A DNA stretch of 64,000 bases from Pseudomonas frederiksbergensis (GCF_003732705.1 NZ_MOBR01000040.1:310001-374000); one strand, 5' to 3'. Counted from the stretch's first letter, positions 35,529-44,799 are shown. A program made the numbers and translations. Notes: generated by a model not told the origin, from the sequence alone.

Positions 35529-36452
35529 TTATAAAGCACTAAACCGCTGTGCCAACCCCCGCTCCGCAAACTGCTCAATAATGAAGTCCACAAACGCCCG
35601 AGTCTTGCCCGGCAACAATTTGTGTTCCGCGTAATAGATCGAAATATTGCCATCATCGACATACCAGTCCGGCAACACCCGCTGCAACGTCCCGGCCTCC
35701 AGATAACCCACGGCAAACGGCATGCTCACCAGTGCGATGCCCAAACCCTGGGTGGCACTGGCGCAGGCTGCCTCCGAATCACTCATGGTCATCCGCGCCT
35801 TGAGCACCAACGGGCTGTGTTGCTGGGTGCGGCTGGTCAGTTGCCAGGAGCGCACGCGACCGGTTTGCGGAGACCGGATCAGAATCCCGTCACACAGCTT
35901 GAGGTCATCCGGTTCGACGATCGCCTCCCGCCCGGCCAGATACTCGGTCGATGCCACCAGCACCCGATGGGCCGGGGTCAATTTGCGCGCCACCACGCCT
36001 TGGGGCAGTTCGAATCCGCCGCCAATCGCCGCATCAAAACCCTGGGCGATCAAATCGACCTGCCGATTATCGAAATGCCAGTCCGGGTTGATCGCCGGAA
36101 AGCGCCGCAGAAATTCCCCCAGCAACGGCACCACATACAAACGTCCGAACACCGTGCCCATGCTGACTTTCAGTGTGCCCGCCGGACGTCCTTCGGCACT
36201 CGCAAGGTTCGCCACGGCGTTCTGAATGGTGTGCAGGCTGGCGCTGACTTCGCTCAGGAACAGTTGACCGGCCTCCGTCAGCGTCAGGCTCCGAGTACTG
36301 CGCTGGAACAGCCGCACACCCAGTCTCGCTTCAAGTTTCGCGACGCTTTTGCCCACTGCCGCCGGGGTCAAACTCAGGCGCCGGGCGGCTTCGGCGAAGC
36401 TGCCGACCTCGGCGCTACGCACGAAGCATTCGATACTGCTGAAGGTTTCCAT
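35529..36452 (-). CDS. LysR-family transcription regulator
   Basis: The 307-residue regulator has an N-terminal HTH (METFSSIECFVRSAEVG, then AEAARRLSLTPAAVGKSVAKLE) and the LysR effector domain. It belongs to the group that is usually divergent from a short-chain oxidoreductase or quinone reductase. The SDR gene lies divergent across 125 bases, and it is the likely target. The GTG at 36461 three codons upstream is an alternative start; the ATG at 36452 gives the common N-terminus. The effector is unknown. Confidence 0.88.
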   Translation of the reverse strand: METFSSIECFVRSAEVGSFAEAARRLSLTPAAVGKSVAKLEARLGVRLFQRSTRSLTLTEAGQLFLSEVSASLHTIQNAVANLASAEGRPAGTLKVSMGTVFGRLYVVPLLGEFLRRFPAINPDWHFDNRQVDLIAQGFDAAIGGGFELPQGVVARKLTPAHRVLVASTEYLAGREAIVEPDDLKLCDGILIRSPQTGRVRSWQLTSRTQQHSPLVLKARMTMSDSEAACASATQGLGIALVSMPFAVGYLEAGTLQRVLPDWYVDDGNISIYYAEHKLLPGKTRAFVDFIIEQFAERGLAQRFSAL

Positions 36453-36577
36453 GATCGCCACTATAAACTTTTGGTTTACACAGACTATCGCAATTACCCT
36501 CTACACAGCTGGTAATCAGGAATCGATACTAGGCTCCATCAACCGAGACATCTCGCCTCGGGACTTTGGAGATCGTT

Positions 36578-37324
36578 ATGACTACTCAGAACCTCAGCGG
36601 CAAAGTGGCTTTGATTCAAGGCGGATCCCGCGGTATCGGCGCAGCCATCGTCAAACGCCTGGCCGCTGAAGGCGCCGCGGTTGCCTTCACCTACGTCAGC
36701 TCCACCGCCAAGGCTGAAGAACTGCAAAACAGCATCACCGGCAATGGCGGCAAAGCCCTCGCCATCAAGGCCGACAGCGCCGACGCCGACGCCATTCGCA
36801 ACGCCGTAACCGCTACCGTCAAAGCCTTCGGTCGCCTGGACATCCTGGTCAACAACGCCGGTGTGCTGGCCGTCGCACCGCTGGAAGATTTCAAACTCGA
36901 AGACTTCGATCAGACCCTGGCCATCAACGTGCGCAGCGTATTCATCGCCACTCAGGCCGCAGCCAAACACATGACCGAAGGCGGTCGCATCATCAACATC
37001 GGCAGCACCAACGCCGACCGCATGCCCTTCGCCGGTGGCGGCCCGTACGCCATGAGCAAAGCGGCGCTGGTCGGCCTGACCAAAGGCCTGTCCCGCGACC
37101 TCGGGCCGCGCGGCATCACCATCAACAACGTGCAACCAGGCCCGGTGGATACCGACATGAACCCGGCCAGCGGTGACTTTGCCGAGAGCCTGATCCCGTT
37201 GATGGCGGTAGGTCGTTACGGCAAAGCGGAAGAGATCGCCAGTTTCGTCGCTTACCTGGTTGGCCCGGAAGCGGGTTACATCACCGGTGCGAGCCTGACC
37301 ATCGATGGTGGTTTCGGCGCCTGA
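36578..37324 (+). CDS. Short-chain dehydrogenase/reductase (SDR)
   Basis: The 248-residue classical SDR has the NAD(P)-binding GGSRGIGAA near residue 15-23, NNAG near 89, the catalytic Ser region (IINIGSTNADR) and YAMSKAA with the catalytic Tyr-Lys near 154-158. The end GYITGASLTIDGGFGA is typical of 3-oxoacyl-ACP-reductase-like SDRs. The substrate is not readable. The frame has an upstream ATG at 36566, but the ATG at 36578 lies a proper distance from GGAG. It is probably under the divergent LysR protein. Confidence 0.9.
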   Translation: MTTQNLSGKVALIQGGSRGIGAAIVKRLAAEGAAVAFTYVSSTAKAEELQNSITGNGGKALAIKADSADADAIRNAVTATVKAFGRLDILVNNAGVLAVAPLEDFKLEDFDQTLAINVRSVFIATQAAAKHMTEGGRIINIGSTNADRMPFAGGGPYAMSKAALVGLTKGLSRDLGPRGITINNVQPGPVDTDMNPASGDFAESLIPLMAVGRYGKAEEIASFVAYLVGPEAGYITGASLTIDGGFGA

Positions 37325-37348
37325 TACAGGCCATCGACGCCAATCAAA

Positions 37349-37438
37349 TGTGGGAGCGAGCCTGCTCGCGAAGACGGTTTAACACTCAACGATAATGTTG
37401 ACTGCTAGTCCGCTTTCGCGAGCAAGCTCGCTCCCACA
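37349..37438. repeat. REPIN variant (GGGAGCGAGC type), site 9
   Basis: TGTGGGAGCGAGCCTGCTCG and its inverted partner GAGCAAGCTCGCTCCCACA differ from the other sites by the GGGAGCGAG core. It lies between the convergent SDR and HAD genes. Confidence 0.88.
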
Positions 37439-37447
37439 TTTATTGCA

Positions 37448-38143
37448 TCAGGCCCATTCAAGTGCTGGCAGACCGCAGGCACTCGGCGTGAATGCCTTTA
37501 ACGTACGAAGAATCCCGTCAGCGTGTGCGTATTTTTCGTCCGCCATGGCCGCATCCGGGATCGCAATCGCGGTCATCCCCGCCGCTTTCGCCGCCGTGAC
37601 GCCAAACGGCGAATCCTCGAACACCAGGCAATCCTCCGGGGCGACACCCAAGCGCCGCGCGGCGGTCAGGAAGATATCCGGCGCCGGTTTGGCCGCGCCG
37701 ACTTCCGGATCATCAGCGGTGACAATGAAGTCAAACAGCGCAAACCAGTCGCGGTGCAACGTGGTTTTCTGGCCGAACGACTGGCGGGAAGAACTGGTGC
37801 CCACCGCTATCGGAATATTGTTGGCCTTCAAATGCCGAACCAGCTCCTCGGCGCCCGGCATTGCCAGTGCCTTGGGGAAACGCTCACGCATCAATGGCTC
37901 ACGGATCACCAGGAATTCTTCAGCGGTGATCGGCAATTCCAGCGCCTCGACCACATAACGCGCCAGATCGCCCGCGCCACGGCCGATGATGTTCTGTTTG
38001 ATGCTCCAGTCGAAGGTGCGGCCATAACGCTCGACAATCATCGACGTGACCTCGGTGTAAATGCCCTCGGTGTCCAGCAGCAAGCCATCCATGTCGAAAA
38101 TCACGGCCTTGATCGGGCCGAATGCTTTCAGTGGTGCATTCAT
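37448..38143 (-). CDS. HAD-superfamily phosphatase (GS1/beta-phosphoglucomutase-like)
   Basis: The 231-residue protein has motif I FDMDGLLLDTEG (nucleophile DxD), motif II TSSSRQ and motif III/IV VFEDSPFGVTAAKAAGM. This is the small C1-cap type (GS1, phosphoglycolate-phosphatase or beta-PGM like). It should dephosphorylate a small metabolite; which one is open. The frame is open to 38164; I choose the ATG at 38143 (MNAPLKAFGP), the other start would add seven residues. Confidence 0.85.
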   Translation of the reverse strand: MNAPLKAFGPIKAVIFDMDGLLLDTEGIYTEVTSMIVERYGRTFDWSIKQNIIGRGAGDLARYVVEALELPITAEEFLVIREPLMRERFPKALAMPGAEELVRHLKANNIPIAVGTSSSRQSFGQKTTLHRDWFALFDFIVTADDPEVGAAKPAPDIFLTAARRLGVAPEDCLVFEDSPFGVTAAKAAGMTAIAIPDAAMADEKYAHADGILRTLKAFTPSACGLPALEWA

Positions 38144-38404
38144 CGTATCTGATCCGTTTTTCATGACATCCCAGGCGGCTCAGGTACGGCCAGTACTCGG
38201 ATCGATTAAAGGGTTCAGCAGCATAACGAGCGGCGCCGGCATAGGGCAACGGGCAATGCCCGATGGGTGAAAAAACCTGTATCCCTGTGCTGCCCATGAT
38301 TTAGCGATTATCCCTACAGCAAACACCTCCTTTCCCGACTTCTTTCCTCGCCGATCCCCCGCAAAGTCTCGCGTTCCTAATTTGAAGCGCGCGAGTGACT
38401 GCGA

Positions 38405-41400
38405 ATGTTCGACCCCGATCGACTCCTGGCCCTGAACAACACCATCGGCCTGCTGGTGGTCGCCGCCATGAACCCTGAGCAACCGGACGTCGAAACGTTG
38501 CTCGGTGAGTTCCGTCTCTGCCTCAACGACTACGAGCGCTGGGCGGAAAACTTCTGGACCGGCGGGACGCTGGATGTCGAGCAGGTGTTCAAGGTCGGCA
38601 ACGATGTTCGTCTTAGCGTGCCATTGAAATCCGCCAAACCCGTCAGCGCTGTCGTCGCCCAATGCCCCGCCCAAGGTCCGCTGACCTTGGTGCATATGTT
38701 CGAGGCCGCGCGTTTCGTGCCGATCGGCAACACGCCGGTGATGCTCGAACCGGTGATCGCGGATCACAACGGTGAGCTGACATTTGGCGAGCCCATCCAC
38801 GAGACCATTGGCCCGAGCGGCATTCTTGAGGTTTCCGACTGCCAACGGGGCCAGCGTTATCGCATCACCTTCTTTCCCGATGTTTCCGCCGGGCACGTCA
38901 AGGTGCTGTACGCCTCTTATCAAGGCTTGATCGGCGAGTTGGAAGGCTGGCTGCGCGCTGAGTGGACCCGCGAGTTCGAACCGTTATGGGCGGAGTTCGC
39001 CAGCGCCGGGTTTCGCGAACGCTATGGCCTGTTGCAAGAGGCGGACTGGCGGGGTGTCGGCGATTCGTTACAGGGGGTTTGGGATGACGTGAAACAGGTC
39101 TACGCCCTGCTCGCGGATCTGCAAGCCAATAGTGAAAAGTTGCTGGAGTACCTGACCCAGGCCGAACTGGACACGCTGCTGAATGCCTCGGCTGACGCCA
39201 TTGCCAATGGCTTGCTGCTGCTAAGTGATGAGCCGCTGCTATTTATTCACCTCGCCGCGTTTACCAGTTGGTTGAGGATGCTGCCGCCGCAATTCGTCGC
39301 CGAAGTGGTGGCGGAAATTCGTACAGAGTTGCTGATCTCGCTTGTGCTGATGTGGGTGACCGGCGGATTAGGCGTGACGCTGGGTTTGAGCGCCAAAGTA
39401 TTGGGCAACATCAAATCCCCACGGGCACGGCAATGGCTGGCGGCAGCCACCTCGCGCCTGAGCGAGTTGACCACAGCATCCAGACTGACCGCCCACGCAG
39501 ACGCGTTCAAACCGCTGGCAGTGAATGCGCGCCGCGCGCCGGTGAATCCAACGCCGACAGTGCCGTTGGAGATTCGCAATGGCGAGTCACCGGTTCTGAT
39601 GGTAAAAAATCCCGCCGCCATCGCTCGCGACAAGTCCGACGCGCAAACGCGAATGGTCCGGCACGAACCTCACGACGATGCGCCGGATCAGGCGAAAAAC
39701 CCTAACGGCGACAGCGCCGATTGCGCACCATTGACCTGCACCAATGGTTGTCCGGTGTCGATGGTCACGGGCGAAGAGTTACTGACCCTGACCGACGGTT
39801 CGCTGGACGGAATCCTGCCGTTCGAGTTCACCCGGTTGTATCGCACCAGCGCGGTGGAACTCGACTGTGGATTGGGCTGGGGTTGGACTCACTCCTTGGC
39901 TCACCGCCTGGAGCCGGACGGTCGGCAGGTCATCTGGATCGACCATGAAAACCGTCGTACGACGTTTCCGCTACCGAGTGTCGAGCGCCCGGCGATTCAT
40001 AACAGCCTGTCGCGGGCAGCCATTTATTTAGGGGATGAGCCACAGGAGCTGATTGTTGCGCTGGCGGGTGAAATACCCAGGTTTTACCACTTCCGCAACG
40101 AGCGACTGACGGCGGTCAGCGATGCCTACGGCAACCGGCTACACATCACCCGCGATCACCAGGACCGCCTCCAACGCCTCGATAACGGTGCCGGGCGTTC
40201 ACTGCTGTTGTGTTACGAGCGCCGACACCTCGTCGCTGTCGAGTATCAGACGTTTCATCCTGCCGAAAATCTGAGTGACGCCTGGCGCACAGAGCAGACG
40301 CTGGTTTCCTACCGCTACGACGCCCGTCATCACCTGATCGAAGCGACCAATGCCGCGGGCGAAAGCGAACGGTACGACTACGACGACCAACACGTGATCC
40401 TCCAGCGGCAACTGGCCGGTGGGGCGAGTTTCTTCTGGGAGTGGGAAAAGTCCGGCAAGGCTGCGCGATGCATCCGCCATCGGGCGAGCTTTTCGCAGAT
40501 GGACACGGCTTACACCTGGGATGACCAGGGCGGCGTTGTGGTTAAAAACGTCGACGGCAGCGAAGAGGTTTACGTCCATGACGACCGGGCGCGGCTGGTA
40601 CGCAAGGTTGAGTTGGACGGCGGCGAACACCTCAAGTCTTACGACGAACAAGGGCGGTTGATTGCCGAGCAAGATCCACTCGGTGCGATAACCGAATACC
40701 GCTACGACGAAGTCGGACGTCTGGTGGCGCTGATTCCACCGGAAGATGAGCCGACGTCCTACGAGTACCGCAACGGTTTCCTGCATGCGCGGCGACGCGG
40801 GAAAGCGCTGTGGAAATATCAGCGCAATGCCCAGGGCGATGTCACTGAAACGACTGATCCCGACGGGCAAATCACCCATTACCACTACGACGCACAAGGG
40901 CAGTTGCTGTCGATCCGCTATCCGGACACGAGTCGGCATGGGTTTGTCTGGAATGGCTTGGGGCAACTGGTCGAAGAGGCTTTGCCGGACGGCGGGCAGC
41001 GAAAGTTTTCCTACGATGCGCTGGGTCGACGGACTACCACGCAGGACGAACATGGCGCCGTCTCCCATTACCGCTGGGATGCCGTTGGCCGACTGATCCA
41101 GACGATACTTCCTACAGGCGCCACGCGCACCTTCAGCTACAACGCCTACGGCAAGATCACCGCCGAGCAGGATGAGCTGGGCCGTGTCACCCGCTATGAA
41201 TACGCCGACGACCTGCATCGGGTCAGCCGTCGTATCAATGCCGACGGCACGCAGCTGAAGTATCGCTACGACAACGCGCAGCTGCTTCTGACCGAAATTG
41301 AAAACGAGTCCGGCGAAAAATATCAGCTGGACTACACGCCGAATGGATTAATCCGACAGGAAACCGGATTCGACGGACGCCGCACGGCGTACGCCTACGA

Positions 41401-43270
41401 CCTCAACGGGCACCTGCTGGAGAAAACCGAATTCGGTGATGACGGCTCGCGCTTGGTCACCGGTTACGAGCGGGATTCGGCTGGCCGGCTGTTGGTCAAA
41501 ACCCTGCCCGATGGCATCAAGGTCGAGTATCGCTACGACAGCCTCGGGCGACTGGTCAGCGTTGATGACAGCCATGATCATCCGTTGGAGTTCGAGTACG
41601 ACCGGCAAGACCGGCTGATCACCGAACACCAGGGCTGGGGCACCTTACGTTATGGCTATGATGCCTGCGGCCAGCTCAACTACCTGCGCCTGCCCGACAA
41701 CAGCAAACTCGATTACCACCACGCCAAGGGCGGCGCGCTCACCGCCATCGACCTCAACGGCGCGCGACTGACATCGCACACTTCCTCCGCCGGTCGCGAG
41801 CAGCAGCGCCAACAAGGCCTGTTGCTCAGCGATTACCAATATGACGACCAGGGTCGCCTGAAAGCCCATTCCGTCAGCCAACAGCGGCAACCGCTGTATC
41901 GCCGCGATTATGCCTACAGCGCCAACGGCAACCTCGACCACATCGCCGACACCCGTCACGGCCAACGAAACTATCAGTATGACCCGCTCAACCGGCTGAT
42001 CCGCGCCCGCCACTCCCGGGACCATCTGCCGGAAAGCTTTGCCCATGATCCGGCAGGCAATTTGCTGATGCAGGACCGCCCCGGCGTAGCGAAGGTGTTG
42101 GGTAATCGACTGCTGATGCAGGGTGATCGGCATTATGACTACGACGCCTTCGGCAACCTGATCCGCGAACGTCGTGGCACCGCGCAAAAACTCGTCACCG
42201 AATATCGCTATGACTGCCAGCATCGGTTAGTGGCTGTCACTTTGCCGGATGGACGTTGTGCGAATTATCGCTACGACGCCTTCGGTCGCCGTATCGCCAA
42301 AACAGTCGATGGCAAAACCACCGAATTCTTCTGGCAGGGCGATCAGGTTGTCGCGGAAAGCAGCCCCGAACATCACCGCAGCTACGTCTACGAACCCGGC
42401 ACCTTCCGCCCGTTGGCGATGCTCGACGGCAAAGGCCCGCGCCAGGCCTGCCCGTTCTACTACCAACTCGACCACCTCGGCACGCCACAGGAACTGACCG
42501 ACTACAGCGGCGAAATCGTCTGGGCGGCGCAATACAACGCCTATGGTCGCCTGACTCGCTTGAATCGCGACACCCATCAAGTGCTGGATCAGCCGTTGCG
42601 GTTCCAGGGGCAGTACTTCGATGCGGAGACGGGGCTGCATTACAACCGGCATCGGTATTACAACCCGGATGTTGGAAGGTATCTGACGCAGGATCCGGTG
42701 AAGTTGGCTGGGGGGTTGAACGGGTATCAGTACACGCCGAATCCGACGGGGTGGGTGGATCCGTTGGGATTGAATACTTGTCCTGGTGCGGATGGGTGCA
42801 AGAGGCCGGTGGTTGGGGAGGAGGATCCGGCGGGGAAGATTGGGGTTGATGAGGGGGAGGCAAAGCTTCCTGTACCCAGCGAAGAACGGTATTTGTATCG
42901 TGGCGATGGCCGTCATCCAGATGAGATTTTTGAGCAAGGCTTTCAAACCAAAGGAGATAGCAATGATTTACTCCTTCATTCGCTTGACAGCAACAAACCT
43001 CCAAGCAACTTTGTTAGTACTTCTCCAGTAAGGGAAGTAGGAATAGACTTTGCGACGAAATTCAATATGAGAAGCGGATTTCTGTACACCATTCGGATGA
43101 TCCCTGGCCGAGATCTCAATGCGGAGCTTGGGAAAAAATACAAATTTGGCGGCGAGCGAGAAATAGCAATTCAAGGCGGTATTAAAAGAGAAGACATTCT
43201 CGGAGTAACGCCTATAGGAGCTAATGGCCGGCCGTCTAGCCACACTATTTTGAATCCAAACAGGAAGTAA
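38405..43270 (+). CDS. Rhs polymorphic toxin with C-terminal ADP-ribosyltransferase-like domain
   Basis: The protein has 1621 residues. About 1-430 is an N-terminal region with no PAAR or VgrG motif and a hydrophobic stretch near 306-328. A DUF6531-like segment starts near 440 (cysteine cluster CAPLTCTNGCP, then DGILPFEFTRLYRTS). YD/RHS repeats run to about 1400, and the RHS core ends in YDAETGLHYNRHRYYNP and DPLGL (1452-1456). The 165-residue tip has YRGD with R1499, S-T-S at 1538-1540 and E1584-R-E1586, the R-S-E triad of cholera-toxin-type ADP-ribosyltransferases. The tip is AT-rich against the GC-rich core, as for swapped toxin tips. The target is unknown. Confidence 0.85.
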   Translation: MFDPDRLLALNNTIGLLVVAAMNPEQPDVETLLGEFRLCLNDYERWAENFWTGGTLDVEQVFKVGNDVRLSVPLKSAKPVSAVVAQCPAQGPLTLVHMFEAARFVPIGNTPVMLEPVIADHNGELTFGEPIHETIGPSGILEVSDCQRGQRYRITFFPDVSAGHVKVLYASYQGLIGELEGWLRAEWTREFEPLWAEFASAGFRERYGLLQEADWRGVGDSLQGVWDDVKQVYALLADLQANSEKLLEYLTQAELDTLLNASADAIANGLLLLSDEPLLFIHLAAFTSWLRMLPPQFVAEVVAEIRTELLISLVLMWVTGGLGVTLGLSAKVLGNIKSPRARQWLAAATSRLSELTTASRLTAHADAFKPLAVNARRAPVNPTPTVPLEIRNGESPVLMVKNPAAIARDKSDAQTRMVRHEPHDDAPDQAKNPNGDSADCAPLTCTNGCPVSMVTGEELLTLTDGSLDGILPFEFTRLYRTSAVELDCGLGWGWTHSLAHRLEPDGRQVIWIDHENRRTTFPLPSVERPAIHNSLSRAAIYLGDEPQELIVALAGEIPRFYHFRNERLTAVSDAYGNRLHITRDHQDRLQRLDNGAGRSLLLCYERRHLVAVEYQTFHPAENLSDAWRTEQTLVSYRYDARHHLIEATNAAGESERYDYDDQHVILQRQLAGGASFFWEWEKSGKAARCIRHRASFSQMDTAYTWDDQGGVVVKNVDGSEEVYVHDDRARLVRKVELDGGEHLKSYDEQGRLIAEQDPLGAITEYRYDEVGRLVALIPPEDEPTSYEYRNGFLHARRRGKALWKYQRNAQGDVTETTDPDGQITHYHYDAQGQLLSIRYPDTSRHGFVWNGLGQLVEEALPDGGQRKFSYDALGRRTTTQDEHGAVSHYRWDAVGRLIQTILPTGATRTFSYNAYGKITAEQDELGRVTRYEYADDLHRVSRRINADGTQLKYRYDNAQLLLTEIENESGEKYQLDYTPNGLIRQETGFDGRRTAYAYDLNGHLLEKTEFGDDGSRLVTGYERDSAGRLLVKTLPDGIKVEYRYDSLGRLVSVDDSHDHPLEFEYDRQDRLITEHQGWGTLRYGYDACGQLNYLRLPDNSKLDYHHAKGGALTAIDLNGARLTSHTSSAGREQQRQQGLLLSDYQYDDQGRLKAHSVSQQRQPLYRRDYAYSANGNLDHIADTRHGQRNYQYDPLNRLIRARHSRDHLPESFAHDPAGNLLMQDRPGVAKVLGNRLLMQGDRHYDYDAFGNLIRERRGTAQKLVTEYRYDCQHRLVAVTLPDGRCANYRYDAFGRRIAKTVDGKTTEFFWQGDQVVAESSPEHHRSYVYEPGTFRPLAMLDGKGPRQACPFYYQLDHLGTPQELTDYSGEIVWAAQYNAYGRLTRLNRDTHQVLDQPLRFQGQYFDAETGLHYNRHRYYNPDVGRYLTQDPVKLAGGLNGYQYTPNPTGWVDPLGLNTCPGADGCKRPVVGEEDPAGKIGVDEGEAKLPVPSEERYLYRGDGRHPDEIFEQGFQTKGDSNDLLLHSLDSNKPPSNFVSTSPVREVGIDFATKFNMRSGFLYTIRMIPGRDLNAELGKKYKFGGEREIAIQGGIKREDILGVTPIGANGRPSSHTILNPNRK

Positions 43271-43273
43271 AAC

Positions 43274-43672
43274 ATGGACAGCGTAGAGATCTTCATTATC
43301 AAAGAAGGCAAGCGCCAAACTGCCAGGCTTCTCTGCGATACTGAAATGCTGACGATTAAATTTGTATTGGAGAATGGGTACAATAAAGTTTACTTTGGTG
43401 ATGACTTCTACGAGTGTTTAGGCCAAATCAGAATGGACCACTCGGATGTAACTTTTCTATGTAAAGGGGCAAAAATCAACGTCCACCCTTCCACCATGTC
43501 CTCACAGATGTCGCAGGGAGTTAAAGCATATGAACTCACACTTGGTAAGTACGCATTAAGAAGCGATATTGTGAACATTTTTGACTATGAGGAAAATAAT
43601 CTGACCAATGACCCGCAAGTACAGAAAGAATTTTTTCTTCGTTGGGTCGAATCAGACATCCCTGAAAAATAG
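43274..43672 (+). CDS. Candidate immunity protein for the Rhs toxin
   Basis: The 132-residue protein starts three bases after the rhs stop, with the same low GC as the toxin tip. It has no signal peptide or membrane helix, as expected for a cytoplasmic immunity protein. I do not recognise the family with certainty; the middle part (FYECLGQIRMDH, LCKGAKINVHPSTM, GVKAYELTLGK, VNIFDYEENN) looks like a compact conserved domain. Function is inferred from position only. A hairpin at 43694-43716 follows. Confidence 0.7.
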   Translation: MDSVEIFIIKEGKRQTARLLCDTEMLTIKFVLENGYNKVYFGDDFYECLGQIRMDHSDVTFLCKGAKINVHPSTMSSQMSQGVKAYELTLGKYALRSDIVNIFDYEENNLTNDPQVQKEFFLRWVESDIPEK

Positions 43673-43693
43673 CTAGCAATAAGCTCGAACTAA

Positions 43694-43716
43694 AAGCCCA
43701 ACTGACTGTTGGGCTT
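43694..43716. terminator. Hairpin between the immunity gene and the acidic ORF
   Basis: AAGCCCAAC, loop TGACT, GTTGGGCTT. A T-run is seen on the minus-strand side (TTTTAG), so it mainly serves the minus-strand acidic ORF but may act both ways. Confidence 0.7.
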
Positions 43717-43751
43717 CAAACTTCGCATTTCACCAATCAAGCACCTACACC

Positions 43752-43970
43752 TCAACTCGGCTCCCCCGACCCATCCTCCCCCGCTATATCCGGATCATCC
43801 GGACTCGCCTCCACATCCCCCCGCTTCACATCACTATCTGGCACCTGCTCCACACCCGCGTCATCCTCATCATCAGGCGGACGCTGATCTCGACTCAGGG
43901 AATCAGTGGGCGAGGGCAGCGGGTATTCAGGCGTTTCATCACCGTCAGTGACTTTCGGATCAGCGTTCAT
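43752..43970 (-). CDS. Small acidic, Pro-rich hypothetical protein
   Basis: The 72-residue frame is full of Asp, Glu and Pro (for example RPPDDEDDAGVEQVPDSD) and is likely disordered. There is no signal peptide. A good SD (GAGAGGTG) precedes the ATG at 43970; the longer frame upstream lacks one. I do not recognise it. A hairpin with a minus-strand T-run lies downstream at 43694-43716. Confidence 0.6.
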   Translation of the reverse strand: MNADPKVTDGDETPEYPLPSPTDSLSRDQRPPDDEDDAGVEQVPDSDVKRGDVEASPDDPDIAGEDGSGEPS

Positions 43971-44055
43971 CAAGCACCTCTCGAAGGGCCTGAAAGGCAG
44001 GCCCTGATATTTCGAAAGTGGGGCTATGCGAGCGTTCGATCCAAGGGACGATCGG

Positions 44056-44247
44056 TCAATCTTCGTCCGCGTCTTCCTCTTCATACTCCGTGTTGCCCAC
44101 ATTCCCGGCATTATCGGAATCGTTGAGCGGTACTGTCGCATTGTCCATCAATGACCCCGGGTCTTCATTGCCAGGATCGTTCAAATACGGCACGCCGCTG
44201 GAGTCCTCTTCCTTATCTTTGTCCTTGTCTTCGGTTTCAAGCGTCAT
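44056..44247 (-). CDS. Second small acidic hypothetical protein
   Basis: The 63-residue frame begins MTLETEDKDKDKEEDSS and ends EYEEEDADED. It is strongly acidic and rich in Asn/Asp/Gly/Pro, likely disordered. GAGG lies eight bases before the ATG at 44247. It may be a relative of the acidic ORF just downstream (43752-43970), though no clear alignment is visible. Function unknown. Confidence 0.6.
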   Translation of the reverse strand: MTLETEDKDKDKEEDSSGVPYLNDPGNEDPGSLMDNATVPLNDSDNAGNVGNTEYEEEDADED

Positions 44248-44332
44248 GGCGCGCCTCACATATTTCAGGGAGTGTATGAAGTTCGAGGCGTCCTACAACC
44301 AATCGTTCCAGAGCCCTACCCACAGAAACGAA

Positions 44333-44354
44333 AAACCCGGCTCTAGGCCGGGTT
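44333..44354. terminator. Terminator of the first glycine-zipper gene
   Basis: AAACCCGGC, loop, GCCGGGTTT between the acidic ORF and the glycine-rich gene. A run of A on the plus strand gives the T-run for the minus-strand transcript. Confidence 0.8.
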
Positions 44355-44376
44355 TCTGCTGTCGCTCGATGTCGAA

Positions 44377-44799
44377 TCAGCGATGTTTGTTTCTGTGTTT
44401 ATTCTTGTGTTTGTGGCCACCACCGGAATGAGAGCCGCCGCTGTCACTGCCCAGATTGTTGCCAACTGCGCCACCCGCTGCGCCACCCAAACCCGCGCCA
44501 ATGGTCGAACCGGTGGAGCCGCCCAAACTGTGGCCGACCACTGAGCCGCCCGCCGCCCCGACGCCACCACCAACCGCCGCTGCTGTGCGACTGCCCTTGG
44601 GCGCGCCGACCGCGCTGCCTGCCGCGCCGCCCACACCTGCGCCGATCGCCGCGCCGGTGCTGCCGCCCATTTGCTGGCCGACCACATTACCCAGCGCACC
44701 GCCAAGACCACCGCCAACCGCTGCGGTGCCATCGCCGGCCGCCATGGCGCCCTGAGCTACCAAAAGACCAAGAACCAACGTGGACAATGTCAAACGCAT
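44377..44799 (-). CDS. Exported glycine-zipper protein, copy A (His/Lys-rich tail)
   Basis: The 140-residue protein has a signal peptide (MRLTLSTLVLGLLVAQGAMA) and then Gly/Ala-rich segments with GxxxG-type repeats (GGGLGGALGNVVGQ, GAAIGAGVGGAAGSAVG, STIGAGLGGAAGG). Such zippers pack in membranes or into oligomers. The C-terminus is GSHSGGGHKHKNKHRNKHR, which could bind metal or nucleic acid. It has strong similarity to the next gene upstream (44968-45339), so the two arose by duplication. GAGGTT precedes the start. Function unknown. Confidence 0.8.
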   Translation of the reverse strand: MRLTLSTLVLGLLVAQGAMAAGDGTAAVGGGLGGALGNVVGQQMGGSTGAAIGAGVGGAAGSAVGAPKGSRTAAAVGGGVGAAGGSVVGHSLGGSTGSTIGAGLGGAAGGAVGNNLGSDSGGSHSGGGHKHKNKHRNKHR

